In this document: positions 8,113-16,018 of the stretch, piece by piece
Layout of the letters: the number at the start of each line of letters is the position of its first letter
How positions within the stretch are numbered: position 1 is the first letter of the stretch
Source of the DNA: Paradevosia shaoguanensis
GTDB lineage: Bacteria > Pseudomonadota > Alphaproteobacteria > Rhizobiales > Devosiaceae
DNA length: 64,000 bases
Direction: 5' to 3'
Assembly: GCF_016801025.1 (NCBI RefSeq)
Contig: NZ_CP068983.1
Location: 1,674,001 to 1,738,000, forward strand
Made by a program: the position numbers and the translations under genes
The notes under the pieces: model-generated
Databases searched by the model: none
The model's input: only the letters and a program-made list of their open reading frames with translations
What the model was told of the DNA's origin: nothing

Positions 8113-8742
8113 TCAGGCCGCCTTTTCGATGATACGATAGGCGCAGCGGCGCGCGCCCGAGACGATGTGATCGATGCGCTCGACGGCGACGCCCGGCCCC
8201 AGAGCCGCCTCGAAAACGGCAAGTTCGGAGCGGCAGAAATTCTGGCAGCGCGTGGCGGCGATGCAGATCGGGCAATGGTTCTCGACGAGCAGCAACTGGC
8301 CATCCTCGTCGCGGGCTTCGGCCATATAGCCTTCGGCGCTGCGCAGCTCGGCAAGGCGCGCGACCTTTTGAGCAAGCGTAAGGCCGACCATGACCTCGCT
8401 ATAGCTCTTCAGGGTGCGCGCTTCGCGATGGGAGATCAGGCGATCGAGCCCCTCCTCGCCGAAAATGGCGGTGGCGGCGTTGATGAGTTCGAGAGTAAGA
8501 GCGGAGTGCCGGTCCGGAAAACGCGCGTGACCGGCGCCCGTCAGGTGCCAGAAGCGCTTGGGGCGGCCGACGGAAACGCGGCGATCCTCGTATTCGACAA
8601 GGCCCTCGGCCTCGAGGCGCTCGAGCGTCTGGCGGATGGCGACGGGCGTGACCTCAAGCTGCTCGGCCATGCCGGCAGCGGTTTGCGGTCCGCCGGATTT
8701 GAGCGCATAGAGCAGACGATCGGCGGCACGGTCCTGGTTCAA
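8113..8742 (-). CDS. SufR-like winged-helix regulator with cysteine cluster (COG2345 type)
   Basis: 209 residues. Residues 10-70 form a winged helix (TAAGMAEQLEVTPVAIRQTL, then the wing GRPKRFWHLT typical of SufR relatives). The C-terminal half holds five cysteines, C157, C160, C166, C170 and C200 (pattern C-x2-C-x5-C-x3-C-x29-C), preceded by ENH, consistent with an Fe-S or metal site used as a sensor. Translation appears to start at TTG (8742), with GAGGA eight bases upstream; no in-frame ATG fits. It is divergent from an MFS exporter across a 95-nt region with a palindromic operator, the usual layout of a local repressor. Cofactor and ligand are inference. Confidence 0.72.
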   Translation of the reverse strand: MNQDRAADRLLYALKSGGPQTAAGMAEQLEVTPVAIRQTLERLEAEGLVEYEDRRVSVGRPKRFWHLTGAGHARFPDRHSALTLELINAATAIFGEEGLDRLISHREARTLKSYSEVMVGLTLAQKVARLAELRSAEGYMAEARDEDGQLLLVENHCPICIAATRCQNFCRSELAVFEAALGPGVAVERIDHIVSGARRCAYRIIEKAA

Positions 8743-8765
8743 GCCTTCGGTCCTCGATTCTGAAT

Positions 8766-8803
8766 AAGAAAAGCAATTGCTTTCTTAATTATCTGGATAT
8801 AAC
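8766..8803. promoter_or_regulatory. palindromic operator and -10 between regulator and MFS exporter
   Basis: AAAGCAATTGCTTT (8770-8783) is a perfect 14-bp palindrome. It extends to AAG/CTT arms with one bulged A (8766-8786). A -10-like TATAAC lies at 8798-8803, and TTGCTT inside the palindrome sits 15 nt upstream of it. The site lies 24 nt from the TTG start of the SufR-like gene, so binding could repress both directions. Confidence 0.6.
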
Positions 8804-8837
8804 AAGGCAAGGCTAATTTAATTGCATGGGTTCGTAA

Positions 8838-10265
8838 ATGTCTGATTCTTCCGGCAGCAGCAGCTGGTCCGAAATCTTCACGCCGCGCTTTGCCACGGTG
8901 ACGCTGATCCTGTGCCTCGGCGTGGCGCTTTTTGCCTTCAATGCCTTTCTCGCTTCGGTCGCGCTTCCCACGGCCGTGCAGCAATTGGGCGGCATCGCCC
9001 TCATTTCCTGGGCGCTGACGCTCTACCTCGTCTTCGCCATCATGGGCGGCGCCGGTGCGGCGCTCGTCAAGCAGCGACTAGGTTCGCGCAATGCGCTGAT
9101 CCTGTCGGCCGCGATCTTCCTGGTCGGCACGGTCATCGCCGCCAATGCCTCGAGCATGACCGAAGTGCTGGTCGGCCGCTCGTTCCAGGGGCTCGGGGAA
9201 GGCGTGATGGCGGCCATCTGTTTCGCGCTCATTCCCGAACTCTTCCCGGCGCGGCTGGTGCCCAAGATCTTCGGCATGCAGGCAGTGATCTGGGCCGTGG
9301 CCGCCTTTGGCGGGCCGGTGGGCGCGGGGCTGCTGACCGAACTCGTCTCCTGGCGCGCGGCCTTCCTCATCAACGTGCCGCTGGTGGCGATCTTCGTCCT
9401 GGGCGTCGTGTTCGTGGTGCCGGGCAAGCGCGAAGGCAACACTGCGGAAGTCGGCTTTCCGGGCATCCGCCTGCTGGCCATCGGCGCGGGCATCATGCTG
9501 GTGGCGCTGGCCGGCATCACCCCGCCGCTCGAAGCCACGGGCCTGCTCATCGGGGCGGCCGTGCTGCTGGCGGGCGCCGTGCTGCTCGACCGGCGCTCGC
9601 GCGTGCGGCTGATGCCGCTGGGCGCCTATTGGCCGACATCGGTGGTGGGCAGCGGGCTCATCATGGCGCTGCTGATGCCCATCGCGCAGGCGGGCGCGGC
9701 GGTCTATCTCATCCTGCTGCTGCAGCAGCTCTGGGGCTATGGGCCGACAATGGCCGGCGGCATCGGGGCGGTGATGGCGGTGGCCTGGAGCCTTTCGGCA
9801 ATCAGCGTGGCCAATGTGCGCCGCCCGACCCGCAAGATCCTGATCCGAACCGGCCCGGCGCTGGTGACGATCGGCCTTGTCGGCCTGCTGGCGGGGCTGC
9901 TGATGGAGCAATTGCCGATCATCCTCGTGGCGCAGCTGGCCATCGGCGCGGGCTTCGGCATCTCGAACGGCTATCTCAACCTCTCGATGATGGAAGCGGC
10001 CTCTGACGAAGAGCGCGACCGCACCTCGGCGCTGCTGCCGACCACGCAATCGGCGGGCAATGCCATCGGGGCGGCCCTGGCGGGCGTGGCGGCCAATTCG
10101 GCGGGCTATGCGAGCGCAACGACGAGCGCGGAAATCCACCAGTCGATCGTGCCGGTCTTCATCCTGGGCGCGGCGATGGCGGCGCTGGCGGTGCTGGCAG
10201 CCTTGCGAATGACCGGGCTCATGGCCCGGAACACGACGACATCGGCCTTCGCGGCGGCCGAATGA
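8838..10265 (+). CDS. MFS transporter, multidrug-exporter type
   Basis: 475-residue inner-membrane protein with 12-14 predicted hydrophobic segments, beginning about residue 18 after a short Ser-rich cytoplasmic tail. It has the MFS loop 2-3 motif in degenerate form (GAALVKQRLGSRNALI), the GRSFQGLGEGVM segment of helix 4, and the exporter motif C-like GGPVGAGLLTELVSWRAAFLINVP around residues 150-175. These point to proton-driven drug export. It is probably controlled by the divergent SufR-like regulator. An upstream ATG at 8826 meets a stop after three codons, so 8838 is the start; its ribosome site is weak. Substrate not predictable. Confidence 0.82.
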   Translation: MSDSSGSSSWSEIFTPRFATVTLILCLGVALFAFNAFLASVALPTAVQQLGGIALISWALTLYLVFAIMGGAGAALVKQRLGSRNALILSAAIFLVGTVIAANASSMTEVLVGRSFQGLGEGVMAAICFALIPELFPARLVPKIFGMQAVIWAVAAFGGPVGAGLLTELVSWRAAFLINVPLVAIFVLGVVFVVPGKREGNTAEVGFPGIRLLAIGAGIMLVALAGITPPLEATGLLIGAAVLLAGAVLLDRRSRVRLMPLGAYWPTSVVGSGLIMALLMPIAQAGAAVYLILLLQQLWGYGPTMAGGIGAVMAVAWSLSAISVANVRRPTRKILIRTGPALVTIGLVGLLAGLLMEQLPIILVAQLAIGAGFGISNGYLNLSMMEAASDEERDRTSALLPTTQSAGNAIGAALAGVAANSAGYASATTSAEIHQSIVPVFILGAAMAALAVLAALRMTGLMARNTTTSAFAAAE

Positions 10266-10294
10266 AAGACGGGGGCCGAAAGGCCCCCGTTTCC
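10266..10294. terminator. terminator between converging MFS and epoxide hydrolase genes
   Basis: ACGGGGGCC (10269-10277) and GGCCCCCGT (10282-10290) pair with a GAAA loop; short T-rich runs follow on both strands, so it may serve both genes. Confidence 0.7.
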
Positions 10295-10297
10295 GTT

Positions 10298-11521
10298 TCA
10301 GCGCAGGGCGCCGAAGAATTTTCGCATGTCCGCGACGAGCAGGTCGGGGGCATCGGAGGCGGCGAAATGGCCGCCGCGCGGCATTTCCGTCCACTGGGCG
10401 ATATTAGTAGTCGAGCGAGCGGCAAAGGCACGGACCGAGCGGAAATCGTCGGGGAAGACGGCGACCGCCGTGGGCACCGTATTGGGCAGTTCACGATAGC
10501 CGGCGCCGGTGCGGGCGTTCTCAAGATAGAATTCGGCGGCGGAGCTGCCGGTGGCGGTGAACCAATAGATCGAGACCTGGGCGAGGTACCGGTCACGGTC
10601 ATAGGCCTGTTCGCCCTCGAAGCCGAAGAAGAGCTCGGCATTCCAGGCGAGAAGCCCGACCGGGGAATCGACGAGGCCGTAGCCGAGGGTCGCCGGGCGC
10701 TTGGACTGGATATCGGAATAGCCGGCATATTTCTGGAACTTTTCGAGATTGGCGAAGCCGGCCATCTCGAAGGGGGTGAGGCTTTCCATTTCGCCGGGCG
10801 CGCCGCTGGGGAAGGCGAAGATCTGCTGGAGGTGGGTGCCGACGAGGCCTTCGGGGGCAAGGATGCCGAGTTCGCGCCCGACCAGCGCCCCGCCATCGCC
10901 GCCCTGGGCGCCGTAGCGATCGTAGCCCAGCCGCTTCATGAGCACATCCCACGCCTCAGCGGTACGGGCGGCGTCCCAGCCGGGGCCGGAGAGCGGAACG
11001 GACCAGCCGAAGCCGGGAAGCGAGGGGATGACGAGATCGAAGGCCAGCGCCGGATCGAGGCCATGACGGCGCGGATCGCTGAGGGGCCCGATGACATCGA
11101 GGAATTCGAGCACCGAGGACGGCCAGCCATGGGTGAGGATCAGCGGGAAGGCGTTGGACTCGGGCGACTTGATGTGGAGGAAATGGATGGTCTGGCCATC
11201 GATGACGGTCGTGAATTGCGGATAGGCGTTGAGCGCCGCCTCGTGGGCGCGCCAATCGAAATCCTTGAGCCATTGCTCGGCCAGCTCGCGGATGAAGGCG
11301 ACGGGCTGGCCGTGGCTCCAGTCGGTGGCGATCTGGGTGGGCCAGCGCGCCATGGTCAGGCGCTCCTTGAGATCGGCGATCTGGGCATCGGAAATGGCGA
11401 CGGTGAAGGGGGTGATCTGGTCGTTGGGCATCTCGACTTCTCCATGGGTGCGCAGGGCGAAACCGGACGAGAAGATGCCGGCTCCGACCAGGGCCAGAAG
11501 GTCGCGGCGGCTATCGAACAT
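10298..11521 (-). CDS. epoxide hydrolase family protein, Tat-like signal
   Basis: 407 residues with the N-terminal EHN domain (about 35-145, with the ITDxxxxLKxRL-like start and WPTQI) and an alpha/beta hydrolase core. HGWP (131-134) supplies the oxyanion region; D209 in GAQGGDGG is in the nucleophile position, where most relatives have GGDWG; H385 in GGHFAA is the general base. The first 24 residues (SRRDLLAL followed by a hydrophobic stretch) look like a Tat signal, implying periplasmic export. An internal start at M31 (MPNDQ) would give a cytosolic enzyme. Expected to add water to an epoxide or a related ester. It lies downstream of a WYL regulator on the same strand (75 nt). Confidence 0.78.
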   Translation of the reverse strand: MFDSRRDLLALVGAGIFSSGFALRTHGEVEMPNDQITPFTVAISDAQIADLKERLTMARWPTQIATDWSHGQPVAFIRELAEQWLKDFDWRAHEAALNAYPQFTTVIDGQTIHFLHIKSPESNAFPLILTHGWPSSVLEFLDVIGPLSDPRRHGLDPALAFDLVIPSLPGFGWSVPLSGPGWDAARTAEAWDVLMKRLGYDRYGAQGGDGGALVGRELGILAPEGLVGTHLQQIFAFPSGAPGEMESLTPFEMAGFANLEKFQKYAGYSDIQSKRPATLGYGLVDSPVGLLAWNAELFFGFEGEQAYDRDRYLAQVSIYWFTATGSSAAEFYLENARTGAGYRELPNTVPTAVAVFPDDFRSVRAFAARSTTNIAQWTEMPRGGHFAASDAPDLLVADMRKFFGALR

Positions 11522-11596
11522 CTTTGCTCTCCTTCGGGGCGGCAGCGTCGTGCTGCCGATGGAAGGAGAGTGCGCCAGGGCTGCTGACAGCCTGTG

Positions 11597-12316
11597 TCAG
11601 GACGATGAGGCGGCGAGGCGCTGGCGCTCTTCGGCCTCGGCGCGCCAGACCGCTTCCCATTCCTTGAGGAGGATGACGCGGCGCTTGCCGAAGCGATCCT
11701 CGCCCTGCTCCGCTTCCTGAATGCGGTCGACGCGGAAATTGCGGAAGGCCTGGCGCGTAGTGCACCAGGCACCCACGATCTGTTTTTCCTCGTAATAGGC
11801 CAAAGTCACCGGCCAGATGGTGCGGCGGCTGACGCGGCCGGCTTCGTCGCCATAGGAGATGACCAGCGCCTTTTCGATGCGCATGGCCTCGCGAATGACG
11901 GCGAGAAGCGGCTCCTTGTCCTGGCTCCAGCTCGCCTGCGCGGCCCAGAGGCCGGAGGTCTCGATGCGATCGCGCAGGTCCTCGGGGCTGGCCGTGGCGA
12001 TCTTGCCCAGGGCCTTGGTGGCGGCGAGTGAGAGGCTTTCGTCGGGCCGGCCCTGCACCCAGCGGGCGCCGAGGACCAGGGCTTCCAGCTCCTCGGGCGA
12101 GAACATCAGCGGCGGCAGGAAGAAGCCGGGGCGCAGGACATAGCCGACGCCGGCTTCGCCATCGATGGGGGCGCCCAGACCGATAAGGGTCTGGACGTCG
12201 CGGTAGAGGGTGCGCACGGAAACGCCCTGCTCCTCGGCGAGGGCCGCGGCCGTCACCGGCTGGCGGTGGCGGCGCAGCGTATCCATGATCGAGAAAAGGC
12301 GTTCGGTCTTGTCCAT
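11597..12316 (-). CDS. YafY-type HTH/WYL-domain transcriptional regulator
   Basis: 239 residues from the ATG at 12316; the frame stays open upstream but that part lies antisense-like within the aldo/keto reductase gene. Residues 1-60 form an HTH_11 domain (VTAAALAEEQGVSVRTLYRD), and 135-205 form a WYL domain (ALVISYGDEAG through YYEEKQIVGAW to FRNFRVDRI). WYL regulators sense small ligands or nucleic acids. It is between the aldo/keto reductase and epoxide hydrolase genes on the same strand, with gaps of 67 and 75 nt, so it may control either. Ligand unknown. Confidence 0.82.
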   Translation of the reverse strand: MDKTERLFSIMDTLRRHRQPVTAAALAEEQGVSVRTLYRDVQTLIGLGAPIDGEAGVGYVLRPGFFLPPLMFSPEELEALVLGARWVQGRPDESLSLAATKALGKIATASPEDLRDRIETSGLWAAQASWSQDKEPLLAVIREAMRIEKALVISYGDEAGRVSRRTIWPVTLAYYEEKQIVGAWCTTRQAFRNFRVDRIQEAEQGEDRFGKRRVILLKEWEAVWRAEAEERQRLAASSS

Positions 12317-12383
12317 CGCACCGGCGAATCCGTTGGCGCGCCAGCATAGTCGTCGCCGGCCGGCGCGCCAAATGCGGCACGGC

Positions 12384-13406
12384 TCAGGCGTCCTCGGCGA
12401 CGGCGAGGAGATGGGCGATCTCGGCCATGGTGGCGGCGGAAAGCGGACCTTTCTGCAGGGCGCCGAGATTGTCGCGGACCTGGCTCTCGGTCTTGAAGCC
12501 GGGAATGGGCACGGCCTGGGGCGAGCGGGCGAGAATCCAGCCCAGGGCGCCCTGCGCCAGCGTGCGGCCGCCGCTGCGCAGGAGTTCGCGCACGGCATCG
12601 AGCCGCGTGAGGAATTCGGGCAGGGGCCTGCCCTGCTTGAAGAAGCGCACCCAGTCGTGGCCGGCGCCGCGTACATCGCTTGCGGGCATGGCGGTGGCCG
12701 GGCCGAACTTGCCGGTGAGGAAGCCCATGGCGAGCGGGGACCGATTGAGGCTGAGGAGCCCGTTCGCCTCGCAGAGGGCGAGCATGTCCGGGCCATCGCA
12801 GAAGAGGCTCAGCTCCTGCTGCACAGCGGCGAAATGGGGGAAGGCGAGCATGCGGCGGGCGGCGACGGCATCATCGGTGCTCCAGCCCCAGGCGCGGATG
12901 GCGCCGGTTTCGGCCAGCCGCTCCAGGGCCTCGCCGGCGGCATCGGCCGCCGCGGGCGCAAGGCCGCCGACATGGATCTGGTAGAGATCGATGTAGTCGG
13001 TGCCCAGGCGCCGCAGCGAGGCCTGGACGGCCTTGCCGATATAGGCGGGCGAGACGTCGCTGCCGGCCACGTGCCGGGTGGCCTCGTCGTAGAGATAGCC
13101 GAACTTGGTGGCGAGGTAGATTTCGGACCGGCGCTGCGCGAGGGCGCGGCCGAGAACGGTTTCGCTGTGGCCGGTGCCGTAGACGTCGGCGGTATCGAAG
13201 ATGCGGGCGCCCAGATCATAGGCGAGTTCGAGCGCGCGAACGGACTGGGCGTCGTCGACATCGCCCCAGCCATCGGGGCGCCCGTCGAGGAAGAAGGGGC
13301 CGCCCATGGCCCAGCCGCCCACGCCGATGCGCGGGACGGAGCGGCCATCGGGCAGGGCGATGTCGGTGCCGGAATGGCGGGTGGCGTTGAGTTCGGTGAC
13401 GTTCAT
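12384..13406 (-). CDS. aldo/keto reductase
   Basis: 340-residue NADPH-dependent oxidoreductase of the TIM-barrel AKR superfamily, reducing aldehydes or ketones. The catalytic tetrad is intact: D71 and Y76 (FDTADVYGTGHSE), K101 (ATKFGY) and H145 (DLYQIHVG). The C-terminal cofactor segment VPIPGFKTESQVRDN is present. It starts 12 nt after a DUF1127 gene with which it forms an operon, and is divergent from a LysR regulator that could govern it. Substrate not predictable. Confidence 0.88.
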   Translation of the reverse strand: MNVTELNATRHSGTDIALPDGRSVPRIGVGGWAMGGPFFLDGRPDGWGDVDDAQSVRALELAYDLGARIFDTADVYGTGHSETVLGRALAQRRSEIYLATKFGYLYDEATRHVAGSDVSPAYIGKAVQASLRRLGTDYIDLYQIHVGGLAPAAADAAGEALERLAETGAIRAWGWSTDDAVAARRMLAFPHFAAVQQELSLFCDGPDMLALCEANGLLSLNRSPLAMGFLTGKFGPATAMPASDVRGAGHDWVRFFKQGRPLPEFLTRLDAVRELLRSGGRTLAQGALGWILARSPQAVPIPGFKTESQVRDNLGALQKGPLSAATMAEIAHLLAVAEDA

Positions 13407-13418
13407 TTTGCGATCCTC

Positions 13419-13577
13419 CTAGCGGTCGAACGAATCCTTGAGCCGCGCGCGCAGCGAGGCCCGCTCCATGCCCATGTCGGCCAGCAGGCGATCATCGACA
13501 TTGCAGAGATTGGCGAGGGCCCGGCGATAGACGAACCAGTCGCGCAGGCGCTGGGTGAGGGGACGGTTAGCCGGCAT
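13419..13577 (-). CDS. DUF1127 small protein
   Basis: 52 residues found by reading the minus strand from ATG at 13577 to TAG at 13419-13421. AAGGAGG stands a few bases before the ATG, an almost perfect ribosome site. The sequence fits the DUF1127 (YjiS-like) motif: basic helix RLRDWFVYRRALANL, then DDRLLADMGMERASL, ending RLKDSF. Alphaproteobacterial DUF1127 proteins are Arg-rich and at least one (CcaF1 of Rhodobacter) binds RNA. Here it heads the aldo/keto reductase operon. A second family member heads the exporter at 47.2 kb. Confidence 0.85.
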   Translation of the reverse strand: MPANRPLTQRLRDWFVYRRALANLCNVDDRLLADMGMERASLRARLKDSFDR

Positions 13578-13724
13578 TTGCGGCCTCCTTTCGAAAATGA
13601 AACATCGCCCCGGCGACAGGCCGGTTTTTGGAGAGCGGTGCTTAGCTTGGGTGTCCGTATCCTTGCGCGGATGAGCACGAAGACGCTACATCAAGCTTCG
13701 CAAGGCTCTTTTCAGGAATGAAAA

Positions 13725-14594
13725 ATGGATCTCGGGTGGGACGACCTGCGGCTGTTTCTGGATGTGGCGCGGCTGGGAGGCCTGTCGGCGGCCCGCGAGA
13801 CGACACGGCTGAGCCCGGCGACGCTCGGCCGGCGCGTGGCGGCGCTCGAACGGCAGATCGGGGAGCCGCTCTTCATCCGCTCGCAGACCGGATACCGGCT
13901 GACGGAGGCGGGCGAGGAGCTGCTCGAGCGGGCCGAGGACGTGGAGGCGGCGATGCTTTCGCTCAACCGCTGGCGCGAAGGCGCGGTCGGCGACCGGGTG
14001 GTGCGGATTTCGGCGGGGCCGTGGACCTCGGCCTTTCTCGCCGCCCATATCGGGGAGATCTGGCAAGCGGAAGATGGCATCCGCATCGAGCTGGTCACCG
14101 CCAATGCCAAGGTCGATATCGGCCGGCGCAATGCCGATATCGGCATCCGCAACCAGCGCCCGACCGAGCAATGGCTGGCGGGGCGGCTCACGGGGCGGAC
14201 GGCCTATGCCATCTATTCGGGGCGGCAGCTCATCAACGGGATTGCGGCGGGGCTGTTCGTGGGCGTGGCCGGGGAAGCGGCGACGACGCAATCGGCGCGC
14301 TGGCTCCATGCGCATCACGGCGACCGGATCGGGGTGCGCGGAAACGATGCGCGCACGCTGGTGGACCTCGTGGCGGCAGGCGCGGGGCTATCGGTGATGC
14401 CTTGCTTTATCGGAGACAGCGACGAACGGCTGGTGCGGGTGGCGCCGCCGATTGCCGAGCTCTTCGCCGAGCAGTGGATCGTGACGCACCAGGACGAGCG
14501 GCATTCCGGGCCAGTACGGCTGGTGGCGGGGCGCCTGACGCAGCTGATGGCGCGCAATGCGGGGCTGATGCGGGGCGAGATGACGCGGGGGTGA
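13725..14594 (+). CDS. LysR-family transcriptional regulator
   Basis: 289 residues. Winged HTH at 1-62 (WDDLRLFLDVARLGGLSAARETTRLSPATLGRRVAALE), followed by the LTTR substrate-binding domain from about 90. The substrate domain is shorter and closer to the rhizobial LysR group in which the segment DIGIRNQRP replaces the usual DLAIR. It is divergent from the DUF1127-aldo/keto reductase operon across 147 nt, where its binding site should lie, and points toward the two MFS paralogues 214 nt downstream. Inducer unknown. Confidence 0.88.
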   Translation: MDLGWDDLRLFLDVARLGGLSAARETTRLSPATLGRRVAALERQIGEPLFIRSQTGYRLTEAGEELLERAEDVEAAMLSLNRWREGAVGDRVVRISAGPWTSAFLAAHIGEIWQAEDGIRIELVTANAKVDIGRRNADIGIRNQRPTEQWLAGRLTGRTAYAIYSGRQLINGIAAGLFVGVAGEAATTQSARWLHAHHGDRIGVRGNDARTLVDLVAAGAGLSVMPCFIGDSDERLVRVAPPIAELFAEQWIVTHQDERHSGPVRLVAGRLTQLMARNAGLMRGEMTRG

Positions 14595-14635
14595 GCATGC
14601 CAGTACGGGTGCTCCTTCGGGATCCGGATTTCGCG

Positions 14636-14660
14636 TGGGCCCCGGCTTTCGCCGGGGAAG
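14636..14660. repeat. solo REP-like palindrome
   Basis: CCCCGGC-TTTC-GCCGGGG stem-loop in the frame TGGG...AAG, the same unit as at 6529 and 22840. It is in the 214-nt gap after the LysR gene and may act as a 3' stabiliser or terminator. Confidence 0.65.
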
Positions 14661-14808
14661 AGGGTTAGGAGCAATGGAGAGAAGGGGTGCCTGTCGGGCG
14701 ATCAGCATGTCGGCGAACACCGTGTCGCACCGCGCTGCGAGCTAAGCGGCTTGTGCGTCCAAACCGCTTTGGGTAACGTCACTGACCTTCGTTTGAAAGC
14801 TTTCAGAA

Positions 14809-15981
14809 TTGACGCGATTCGGTCTTGAGCTACCCCCGCAATGGCGGGTGTACGGCGCCTTCCTGCTGTATTCGTTCTGCATGGGGAGCCTGTTCCCGCG
14901 CCTGCCCGACCTGCAGCACGCCATGGGCGTGGCCGAGGGCGCGCTGGGGCTGGCGCTGATCGGAACGGCGGTCGGCACGCTGATCTCGCTGACCTTTGCC
15001 GGGCCGCTGCTCGAGCGGATCGGCTATCGGCGCGCCATCCTGGTGCTCATTCCGCTGCTGTCGCTGCTCTATGCCACGGCCGTGATGGCGCCGGCGCCGG
15101 GAGCGCTCTTCGTGATGCTGATCCCGGTGGGGCTCTGCATCGGGGCCATCGAGATCATCGTCAACCTGGAAGCGGACCGTACCGAACACGCCATCGGCCA
15201 CCGCATCATGAACCGGGCGCACGGCTTCTGGAGCCTGGGCTTTTTCTCGTCGGGGCTGCTGGGCGCCTTCATCGCGCAGATGGGCGTCGACTTCCGGGTG
15301 CATCTGTGGGTGATGGTACCGGTGATCATAGTGGGCACGGTGCTGGTGCTCGGACGCTTCAACCCGGCCCCGCATCGCACCGGGACCTCGACCGACCCGG
15401 CTCCGCGCTTTGCGCGGCCGACGCTGGCCATCGCGGTGCTGGTGGCGGTGACCATGTCGGCCATGATCCTCGAAGGGGCAGGCGCGGACTGGTCGGCGAT
15501 CTATATGCGCAAGGAATTCGCGGTGACCCCGTTCCTTTCGGGCCTCGCCGTCGCCATCGGCGCCTTCACGCAGGCCATGACGCGGCTGGTGGCCGACCAT
15601 TTCGTCGAGCGGTTCAGCCCGACGGCGGTGGCGCGCACGCTGCTTTCGATCCTCGGGGTGGGCGCACTCATGGTGTTCTTCGCGCCCGAGCCCTGGGTGG
15701 CCCTGGCCGGTTTCGCGCTCATGGGCGTGGGCACCAGCGCCATCTTCCCGCTGGCCATGTCGGCGGCGGCGCAGCGCACAGACCGCCCCTCGGCGGTCAA
15801 CGTGGCGGCGCTGGCGCAGATTTCCTTCGTCGCCTTCCTTTTCGGGCCGCCGCTACTCGGCTTCGTGGCCGAGCATTTCGGCATCCGCTGGTCGTTCGGC
15901 ATCGGCATTCCGCTGGTGGTGCTCAGCCTGCTTACGGCTGGCGCATTGGGCAAAAAACCGATACCGCACGAAGTCGACTGA
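14809..15981 (+). CDS. MFS transporter, YbjJ-like (first of a tandem pair)
   Basis: 390 residues from a TTG start; no ATG fits without losing the first membrane helix (VYGAFLLYSFCMGSLF). Twelve hydrophobic segments are apparent. Family segments shared with its neighbour are RLPDLQ, IGTAVGTLISLTFAGPLLERIG, NRAHGFWSLGFF, EGAGADWSAIYMR and PLAMSAAAQRTDRPSAVNVAA. The YbjJ-like MFS group has no firmly assigned substrate. The gap to the next gene is 37 nt, so they are co-transcribed. The TTG start is the least certain part. Confidence 0.8.
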   Translation: MTRFGLELPPQWRVYGAFLLYSFCMGSLFPRLPDLQHAMGVAEGALGLALIGTAVGTLISLTFAGPLLERIGYRRAILVLIPLLSLLYATAVMAPAPGALFVMLIPVGLCIGAIEIIVNLEADRTEHAIGHRIMNRAHGFWSLGFFSSGLLGAFIAQMGVDFRVHLWVMVPVIIVGTVLVLGRFNPAPHRTGTSTDPAPRFARPTLAIAVLVAVTMSAMILEGAGADWSAIYMRKEFAVTPFLSGLAVAIGAFTQAMTRLVADHFVERFSPTAVARTLLSILGVGALMVFFAPEPWVALAGFALMGVGTSAIFPLAMSAAAQRTDRPSAVNVAALAQISFVAFLFGPPLLGFVAEHFGIRWSFGIGIPLVVLSLLTAGALGKKPIPHEVD

Positions 15982-16018
15982 TATCGAACGCGCCAGGATC
16001 GGCGCACGGGGATTTCCG

